This document shows, in pieces, positions 55,715 through 64,000 of a DNA stretch of 64,000 bases. The notes below the pieces were generated by a model. The model searched no databases. It was not told where the DNA came from and worked only from the letters and a program-made list of their open reading frames with translations. The stretch is from Smallanthus sonchifolius (taxonomy: Eukaryota > Streptophyta > Magnoliopsida > Asterales > Asteraceae), in assembly GCA_023525975.1 (NCBI GenBank), contig CM042034.1, positions 28,787,779 to 28,851,778 of the forward strand, in the 5' to 3' direction. Position 1 is the stretch's first letter; each line of letters begins with the position of its first letter. A program made the position numbers and the translations under genes.

Positions 55715-58637
55715 TGTAATATCCAGGATTTTTTCGATGTATCTTACCCTAAACCCGTGCACGTATTGAGCATTTAAATCTTAGAAACTTATTAAAAATA
55801 CATTTTTAAATATTAAATATTAATTCAATTATTAAAAACAATTATACTTGGTATATATATATATAAGACAAATATATATATATAGATGTATCTTATAAAT
55901 AAAAATGTTTGAAATTCTTAAAACTTTATAAGTTATAATTATATAAATAAAATAATTTATAAACTTATTTTTAATACTTAAACTTGTAAGCTCTAAATCC
56001 TATTAATTATTTTATACAAATTATAAAAAAATAAAACCTATAATAAAACATATACATTTGATTTTATAAAGTCTAGGGACCGAAACAGTCGCTTTTCGAA
56101 ACTTATTTTAAACTAAATTCCAAGTTCTAACATAAAATGATAAAGGCTATATACTTCAGTATTTGTGTAATTCGACCAAACTCAAGAATTCCAAACCAGT
56201 CACCCGTTCGAAACCTGCAAACCCCCGGTTTCTCAGCCCTTTTACGCGAAATCGCAATTCCGGCCTGATTCAGTGAACCTTGAGTCTCACCCCCGGCGTG
56301 CGACTCCAACCTAACCGTATTCAATGCTCGATATTAACCCTAAACACCCGGGGATTCGAATTTGGATTTAATTCCCTCAACCGTAATCCTCCTAACCGTT
56401 CAAGCATTAATCGTCGAAATCACTTATAAATACCAGTTGCAAACGACTAGCGACATCACTCTCTAACTACACACACCCTCAATTTGGTCGTTCATCATCG
56501 GCATTGCCGGATTTGAAGCTCACGACAGCCGACCTCGAGCCAGACCTGTTCTCCTTCGTTTCTTCACCTTATCAGGTAATTCGAAAGCCAAACTCTTCGT
56601 TTTTATCCTAGGACCATTTGCCCTCTGTCAATTGTTAAAGACACAGGGATTATCGGGTCGTATTTGGGAGATTTCAATTCTAGGGTTCTTGAGCAAATTA
56701 GGGACGATTTGGGAATATACTTATCTATTTGATTTTCCATATATATTACCACCGAGACCCGTAGGCGAGGTGGTTAAGTGTTTGTGTGTGATGTTGACCC
56801 GGGGCAGACCCGAGTTCGATTCGGTCTGGCCCCAGGTTTTTGTTTTTATTTTTATTATTACCATTTTAAATAGTTTAAAACTTTTAATAATTTTTATAAA
56901 TTCTGCTAAACTTTTATAAACTCAAAAATGATTTTATTTATACTTTTACATTCTGGAACTATTTTAATTAAATAAAACTTGTAATAAATAATTCTTTAAA
57001 AATAGTTTTAAACACTTAAAACTATAAAAATACTTTTAAAACTTTATAAAACTTATATTTTAAACAGGAATTATGTTAATAATCAGAAACTATAAAATTA
57101 TTTTATACTTTCTGAAATAAACATATTATTTAGTTTAAACATTAAATCGATTTATAAACTTTAGTTTAACATTTAAAATTCAAGATTTATTTATTTATTT
57201 AAATAAAATAAACATGCGTAATTTATAAATCATAAAGTTATAAATTTATAAACATTATAAATAGATAACTTTAAATATTTATAAACTTATAAACCTTACT
57301 CGAATACTTTAACGTTGAAATTATAGACTTATAAACTTTGAAACTTTAAATTAAAATATAACTTTATGAAAAATGCTATTTAACATATTTGTTTAAACTT
57401 ACAAATTTCACTTTAGATATTTAGACTTATAACCATTTTCAAATAATGTTTTGTATGCTTAATGCTTTAATCTTAAAACTATCTATATTAGTAAATTCAA
57501 ATCAAGAAAATAACCTTTTGATAATTATTCATCCTTAATAATTACTTATTCTTAAATAATTATTATTTATCCTAAATCACTATTTAGTCTTTAAATACTT
57601 TGTATTTAATAATTATTTTACTTTTGAAATTATTATTATTTATCTTTAATCCTTATCTTAAATAATTATTTTAAACAATAATTATTTTAAACTATTAACT
57701 TATTTAAACTTTGAAATCCAAGTCTAGTATGACTCATTCAAAACCTTATCAAAACTTGACCTAAACTTTATAAACACCATCATTCCCATCTCCCACTTGG
57801 AACCCTAGTCGATCTTGAAATCCTAGATCCTTACCATAGATTTATAGGATCATACTTAAATCTTTAAACTTGCATACTTAGGCTTATCGTGAGGATATTC
57901 TCCCTCCAAGTCTTGCAAATACTTATCCGTGACGGATACTCTTCATCATCCAAGTGAGTATACTTAGCCCATTTTTCCTTTCTATGCTTTTGGGGTGAAA
58001 CATGTTCAAAATTCTTAAACTTATACAATTCTTGTACAACTATGACTACGTGTTTATTCTTATGTTAAACTTGAGACTTGTATGCTTAGATTAAACTTAA
58101 AATTAGCATATTCATTAACTTTGATCAAGCCTATGGTAACAATGATAGATCTATTGCATTTGACCAATCCACCTTGATTGATTGACCCTTCGGGGGGAGC
58201 CCTTGGTGATTGTTACTAAACCAAACTTTTAAACCTGCGGGTTATGCATAAACATGGTTGGAGGATTGAATGTGCACAATGTCTAACATGCTTGTTTTCT
58301 CATACTTACATTATAGAATGCATAAATCATAGTGAATTGTAATACTTTTCAAATATTTGTTAAACTGTGTCAAAACCTTTATATCTCACCAACTATTTTG
58401 TAGTTGACAGATTCTTTCACATGTTTCAGGTTCTACATCATGAGGCTTATCTGTGATCACATAGGATGCTTTGGACCTAGTCTACTTATAAATTAAACGT
58501 TGTATTTCTGTTATATTCCTTGTATTGAATCTTAAATTATTATTTAATGAAATATCGAAACTTTAAAAGTCAACCTTGTGCTATTGAACAACCGCGTCCG
58601 CCCCGATGTATAATCCGCCGTCGGTTGGGGTGTGACA
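55715..58637. mobile_element. 2.9-kb solo LTR
   Basis: The segment starts TGTAATATCC and ends GGGGTGTGACA, with a perfect 5-bp duplication AGGAC on each side (55710-55714 and 58638-58642). It has no internal coding domain and no second LTR inside, so recombination between two LTRs likely removed the body. TTATAAATACC (about 56425-56435) is a candidate TATA box on the plus strand. The length suggests a Ty3/gypsy type. A SINE-like insert is at about 56752-56862, and the downstream half is very AT-rich. Confidence 0.78.
56752..56862 (+). mobile_element. tRNA-derived SINE-like insert
   Basis: An A-box-like TAGGCGAGGTGGTTAAG (about 56762-56778) and a B-box-like GAGTTCGATTCGG (about 56811-56823) lie about 33 bp apart and are followed by a T-rich tail. 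It does not close a tRNA cloverleaf at its ends. Confidence 0.5.
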
Positions 58638-58642
58638 AGGAC

Positions 58643-60765
58643 CCACAGTCCTTATAGATTAGTTTTCCAAATCGTTACAAATAGATAACCCATGTATCCC
58701 ACAGTATCCCATACTTGTTCATTACCCAAGACTCGTCCCACAATAATAATAGTAATAATAAGGAAATAATAACAATAATATTTCTCTAGTCTTGTCGACG
58801 TAAGTCGAGCCTACTACACTAGTCACTCATACTCTAGAACGCGTATTAACACGACGCTTGACTAACACAACAAAACCCTACACATCTGCTTACTCGGCCC
58901 TAACCAAGGCTGTCCCATTAATGGACACGACATCTATATACGTTACATCACCGTATTGATATAGCGGTCAATCTATCTCTACATACCATAATAATATTAC
59001 CCACACATCACATTAATATCGCCACATTAATATCATCACATGCATAATAATTAAGACTCTATGTTTGCATGCAATTCAACACCACAAAAATATACACGTA
59101 AACACATACCTCGTCACCGTTCCCTCGTCAGGGTTACCCTCGTCAGGGCGATCGACGCACCCTGAGCTCATCATTAACCTGCTAAATAAATGTCACTGTT
59201 GGTGACTTCCGAAAGGACCTCATCCTTCACAAATCCCGTTTGCCATGTCATACGGACAACGAGGCAAACACATCACACAAATATAAACACATAATATCAC
59301 ACATCATATACACGACACATTATCTACACATGTACCTCACACATGACACTAGAACAATATATATCCCACATGAAATCATAAGCATTTAGCTTAAAGTCCG
59401 ACTCTCCCCGATCTACCCTTATCACATCCCATATTAATAACTCATACCCTTAGCTCACATATTTCTATGAACACACCATAGACCCTACGACTCCTTAATA
59501 ATCATTTTATAAACAAAACATATCCGATTAGAACCCGAAACCCTTAACACGATTAATTATATTAACATTAATGAAAGCGTGTATGATAGCCCCAAAACAG
59601 TAAAACGTTTAAAAGTAGGGGATTAGAAACTCACTGATTTCACCGTGTTCGAAGCCTTGCCCTACACCCCGATCACCCGCTAAATATCCAACCTGTCAAT
59701 GTACGATCACATGATCAGACACGTTCTAAATGCAAGTATAATAACGCATAAAATAATACAATCCCATCACTTGGTCTCATCTGCTCGCCCTTCTGATTCA
59801 TGGACCCGTAGATCCACGAATCACGCGTACCGGGTCGTCCTTGACCCGTCTAAAAACCGAATGCTCGAACCGGGTTTTTATGCATGCATGCACGTACGTA
59901 GCACCGCCATGCAACCCTAATCACCCATACGCAACCATCCACCTCCTAGCTTGTGTCGTACCCGCACTTAAACTCGTCCCCGAACCACTGCCGATCACTG
60001 TGTACCACCACCATGGTCAAACCGTCACTGTCGTGCCGCCCTTAGCTTCCTACCGGACACTCCTAGCCGGTTTCCTCCTTCCCCACTCTCCGCTACGCAT
60101 CGCCACCGCTGCCACCATTACCGTCGAGCCCCGCCGTTCGCCGCCGAGTACACCTCCCCAGCAGTTTTCATCAACCGCTGAGTGCCACCACCTCCTGCCA
60201 TCGCCCTCTCCGCGATCCCGACACCACCACCACCTTCGCCCGTTTCTCTCTTCTCTCTATCTCTTTCCTTCTCGGTCCTGGCATCCGATCACCACCGTGC
60301 ACCCCTGCCACGCGCCACCGCAGCGCACCTTCATTAACCTCCCAGCCCAGACGTGTCCTCGTGTCGCCCAGCCCCTCCTTCTCCGGTCATAAAATCCTAG
60401 CCACAGGTTCTCCTCCCTGCCGGCGGTTACACCGCACCTCACTGTCACGCCGCTGCCGTTAACCACCACTACTCGGAACCACCGCAGCCGAATCCTCCTC
60501 CCGCGTTTCCTCCATTCTTCATCGCAACCACAGACCAGAACTACCTATTAGGGTTTTTCATGCAATAATGAAATCAAAAAAACAAGAACAAGATTGAAGG
60601 ATACCTTACAAGTCAAGAGACCCTTGTCCCCGCTCGTTGCCGATGTTGAACCCCGTCGTCGTCCCTTCTCCACCGCTGGATTCCTCTTTCTCGGTCGTCT
60701 CTGCCGTTGCACGCCTAGGGTCACAAAAGTGGCCCTAGGGTTTGCGCTACTTGGGGATACTAATT
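58643..60765. other. non-genic; possible old LTR with a GC-rich part
   Basis: The left half is rich in ACATCACA / CACATCATATACAC words. 59940-60500 is C-rich with CCACCACC words that give Pro/His-rich frames on both strands. No domain, splice pattern or conserved protein was recognised. Near 60590, GATACCTTACAAGTCAAGAG resembles in position the GTTACCTGGATGG junction of the gypsy LTR. Confidence 0.35.
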
Positions 60766-61965
60766 GTTATGAATCTGGATCTCAAATCAAACCCAAATAA
60801 CACCAATGAATTGAAACGAACAATTGAGGATTAGAATTGAGATAGACACAAGATGATTTCACTATATTGCATCAAACAATTTACAAAGAAAAGGAAATCC
60901 CAAATAGGAATACAAAGAAAAAGAAGAAAAATAAGAACGAATTAACATAACTAACTAACCATAGAATTGGTTATACTAATCAGGTTTAGATAGTTACACT
61001 TGTAACCCATGAACTATTCAAACAACTTATCCTCACACTATCATAGAATGACAGAAACAGTCCCTGAATATACAATAAAGCCGCTTTGACCTCAAAACAT
61101 ATAACTCAAGTAAGTAGCTAATATATTTTTTTTTCATTATTATTCTTTTTTGTATCAATTTGTTTTGCGGGTTTCTACTTATTGATGTTTATACCAAATT
61201 GAGCTAGGTTTTATGTAGCTTAAATTGACCATTAGGGTTTTGGATTTTTTTTTCTTTTTTTTTTTTGGTATTTTTTTACCATGAATATTCATGGATCCAT
61301 ACATAGCAAGGTATATTTTTCCATATTATATCATCTCTACTAGGGTCACTTTTGTCATTTGACTTTGATCAAGTACAAACAATTTGATCATTTGACTATT
61401 ATTATATATAATATGTATACAATTGTGTATGTATAGCTAGTTACATAGAGAATTTCTATGTATATTGTCTAGGTTAATTTGGTAATTTGAATTTCATTAT
61501 GTCAACACAATTGGTAAACGAAAATACCAAAATTAAATGACATGATATAGTGTCCCACCACTAAACCACTACGTATATGAGTATATCAATGATTAACAAT
61601 AGTGTATAAGTGCATGAATAGAGCAATTATCAAGATACAACACATTCTTATGGTTTTAAATTGGATGACGTCTTGTTATATCCTATAACTATGCATAAGC
61701 AAACGACTTATGAGAGTTGCATGTAGCAAATAATCATATAGCATTTTCTTTTTTATGATACTAGATTACATGACGCACTAAAGTGCATATCATACCTTAA
61801 ACATGTTGCCAAGTTGGTTTTAGAGATGCACGATTTGAGAAATGACTCGGGTTAAATTCACATCAATGTCGAAGAGGAACGAACTATCAGAAATACTTGT
61901 GTGCACTACTAGATCGGTTTGATTTAACCATAACATGAGCAAGCTACTAGATGAGATTGATTTAC
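60766..61965. other. intergenic, no gene seen
   Basis: It begins with a near-copy of the 55358-55394 word TGTTATGAA..TGGATCTCAAATC and continues as AT-rich DNA with T runs (61240-61275). No feature can be supported. Confidence 0.45.
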
Positions 61966-62255
61966 TGTTAGGTATACGCAGCGGAACACAATCACACACA
62001 CACACGAAAAAGCAATAAAGAGAACACGAGAAATATAGTGGTTTGGTCGGTAGACCTACATCCACTTTGCAACTAGGGATCTTATTATATTTCAGTGCAC
62101 ACCTTTTACAATTACATAGACACGACTTAAATGGAGAACAATTAGGTTAAACAACTTAGGGAACAAGAAATCCAAATAGTAGGCCCGCTTAGAAACTAAG
62201 CCGGCCATACTAGCCAACTTAACCCTAATTGGCCTAAAGGCCTTCGAACCCAACA
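61966..62255 (-). repeat. copia 3' LTR
   Basis: A 290-bp segment, TGTTAGG...CCCAACA on the plus strand, with TG..CA ends. Immediately inside, ATCTCCCACTCG (62256-62267) is the complement of a purine tract CGAGTGGGAGAT. A partner LTR is not in view, so the ends rest on structure only. Confidence 0.7.
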
Positions 62256-62606
62256 ATCTCCCACTCGAAGGCCTTGCGATAAACACCAAGTGCGCCAACG
62301 AGTATACAGAAGTCCATGTCTTCAGTAAACAGTAATCGGTAACATGAACAGAAGTCTTCAGGTACAGCTCCCAATGAACAAACCAACTTCAATCCACACA
62401 TCCCAATTTCACCTAGTTGCAGTCGGCCCAAACACATCAGTAACCTGATGGGCCCGTTGAAGCCCCAGATGGCTTCAACCCAGTCTCAAAACACCCCGTC
62501 TTTACATCCTCAATCCCAACTGATCCCAATAGACTCGAATCATTAGATACAGGGATCCTTAGAGGAACACTCCCCATAAGCAGAATCATATCAGGAGAGA
62601 TTTCAT

Positions 62607-63733
62607 TCAGAACTTTAGTCTTCCGAAACCAACGTCGATTTCCAGACTGTGTCGGAAAACCCTTGTGCTCCCACTATCACCAAAATCCCGTACACGTTCA
62701 GACCTCTGAATACGCTCAACCGAATTTCCTGAAGTCCTAGAGTCCCTTTCTGCAAACTTGACTCGTTTAACCGTTGAATCGGTGAGCCCGAATTTGGAGT
62801 TCGTCTTAACATAGGTGGTCACTTCCCAAGACGGAACAGGTACCATGTATAGCGACCCCTTCTTGAATCCTCTAGCAATCACGAGATTATTCTTCAGAAC
62901 CTTCCACTTACCACCACCAAACTTCACTTCTAAACCTTGTTCATCCAATTACCCAACGGAGATCAACTTCGTTTCAAACTTTGGAATAATTCTGACGTCA
63001 TTCAAGTTCCAAGTAGTACCCAAAGCAGTAATCAGATCCAAATCTCCCATGCCAGTTACCTCAAGAACATCACCATTTCCCAGCCTAACCTTCTCAAAAC
63101 CGCCTACTTTAACATTCCGCATTCATCATTGCTATGGGTAGCATGGAATGATGCATCAGAATCCATGACCCAAGATTCAGTGGCAAGTTCTACACTACAG
63201 ACCAGTGCATCACCATAGCGAACAACCTCCTTTTCCACATTGTTCACTTCTTTTTGCCCAGATTCTTCCTTTCACTTTCCAGGACATTGCCTCCTGAAAT
63301 GTCCTTTCTCATTACAATCCCAACAACGCACACTAGGACGAGCTCTAGACGAGCTCCTGCTCTGACCCTTGCTGCTCGGTCATTGAACTTCCCTTTTTCA
63401 TTCTCATTGTAACAGTTCTATCATCAGGAACACTTTGTTAGATGCAGACGGCTTCTCATACATATTCGAGAGTGCCAACATAATACCACGAGCCGTGGTT
63501 TCAGACATGATGTTAAAAGCAACGTTCCTCGATAACGCCAATATGATAGCTCCTCTAGCTTTTTTGTCCTTGGCATCCCACAAAGTTTCCTCAGCTTTTT
63601 CCATCTTCTCAGGTTTCTCTTCAAGTACCACATCTAAATCCTTTTGCCATAGTAATGCCTCTATTTGCATTTTCCACCAACTAAAGTCAAACCCGTTGAA
63701 CTTTTCAATCACCAATTTCCTGTCTTCGCCCAT
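62607..63733 (-). pseudogene. copia gag, protease and gag-pre-integrase remnant
   Basis: From the ATG at 63733: Gag start with FNGFDFSWWKMQIEALL and ALSNMYEKPSASNK (capsid-like, to 63404). A CCHC knuckle RCWDCNEKGHFRRQC lies near 63300. The protease block is WVMDSDASFHATH (near 63150), where the usual catalytic DSGA(S/T) reads DSDAS. Then comes KFGGGKWKVLKNNLVIARG with SLYMV (62948-62850), the gag-pre-integrase type block. A stop after a LISVG-like word at about 62949 and frame changes near 63404 and 62900 break it. No integrase or reverse transcriptase follows. Confidence 0.78.
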
Positions 63734-64000
63734 AGTGCCAAACGAAAAATTAAAAGATCAAAGTAACCAAGTTCTAAAGTTGATAAAAAAAACCTGTCAA
63801 TCGATTAAAAAACAATCGATTGAATAGATCAGCAGCAACAATCGATCAACAACAGCAGTCGATCATCACAGAATGTAAGCAGCGGCGATCCGAGGATTGA
63901 ACCCTAATCGCGGCGGCGACGGCGGCCTAAGGGTGGAAACCCTAATCGGCGGCGGCGGCGGTGGCGGCTTGGCAGAGAAGGCAGCGACGACGACTGAGGG

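Larger units (their letters stand above)
61966..64000 (-). mobile_element. internally deleted Ty1/copia element, 5' end outside the window
   Basis: One LTR (61966-62255), a purine tract and a gag-protease remnant lie on the minus strand. The gag ATG is at 63733, with a 5' leader beyond it that includes CAATCGATTG-type palindromes near 63780-63860. Integrase, reverse transcriptase and RNase H are absent between the gag-pre-integrase part and the LTR. The second LTR lies beyond the right edge or is missing. Confidence 0.75.

Noticed and set aside
56752..56862. A functional tRNA gene
   Set aside because: A- and B-box-like words are present, but the ends do not pair as an acceptor stem and a T-rich tail follows; better as a SINE head.
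59699..60469. Pro/His-rich frames on both strands as a possible gene
   Set aside because: Composition-driven, no domain, and in a region that looks like old LTR sequence.

Overview
The window is eudicot nuclear DNA: AT-rich, mostly transposable elements, with one intact, intron-containing host gene. An Asteraceae source (lettuce, sunflower, chrysanthemum or Artemisia type) is my inference. It rests mainly on a large 3' ORF and its upstream domain (15053-18955), which resemble repeat ORFs I associate with that family. Nothing here is bacterial, organellar or viral in the strict sense.

Host gene: 37079-46702 (+) encodes plastid-type aminodeoxychorismate synthase, the bifunctional PabA-PabB enzyme of folate synthesis. 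I could join 13 coding exons with GT-AG introns, all in phase, giving an 888-residue protein with the glutaminase Cys, the FHPES motif and the diagnostic PIKGT motif. A 5'UTR intron lies just upstream. Its introns are loaded with small DNA transposons: a MULE-type foldback with a 9-bp target duplication, a hAT element carrying a second hAT element, and several weaker ones.

1-7.2 kb: intergenic DNA with a MULE-type foldback (418-1019), a duplicated repeat inside an inverted repeat (2292-2801), a larger foldback (2821-4325) with another nested in it, a hAT-like MITE, SINE-like elements and a diverged tandem repeat. 7215-13991 (-): an old, complete-ended but decayed Ty1/copia element with a 5-bp target duplication; a small Helitron-like element sits in one of its LTRs, and the other LTR preserves the empty site.

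14.0-18.96 kb (-): the 3' part of another LTR element, with one LTR and a very long uninterrupted ORF of unknown function, cut off upstream where a LINE (about 18.96-24.43 kb, -) begins. 24649-33402 (-): a Ty3/gypsy chromovirus-like element with two very similar 1.9-kb LTRs but heavily broken genes. 33.4-36.7 kb: a hAT MITE, a PIF/Harbinger transposase fragment and a duplicated repeat leading up to the host gene.

46.7-64 kb: a protein-coding fragment at 48.5 kb; a Helitron-like element (50026-55102) split by a non-autonomous gag-only copia-like element (50327-54985) with an exact 5-bp duplication; a 2.9-kb solo LTR (55715-58637) with an exact 5-bp duplication and a SINE-like insert; GC-richer DNA of uncertain origin; and at the right edge an internally deleted copia element whose 5' end runs off the window.

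I did not find a convincing undescribed biological system. The most interesting points are the non-autonomous elements that keep long ORFs without pol, the 33-bp hairpin arrays in two unrelated retroelements, the pair of inverted hAT MITEs bracketing the 5' half of the host gene, and an in-frame alternative splice acceptor in it.
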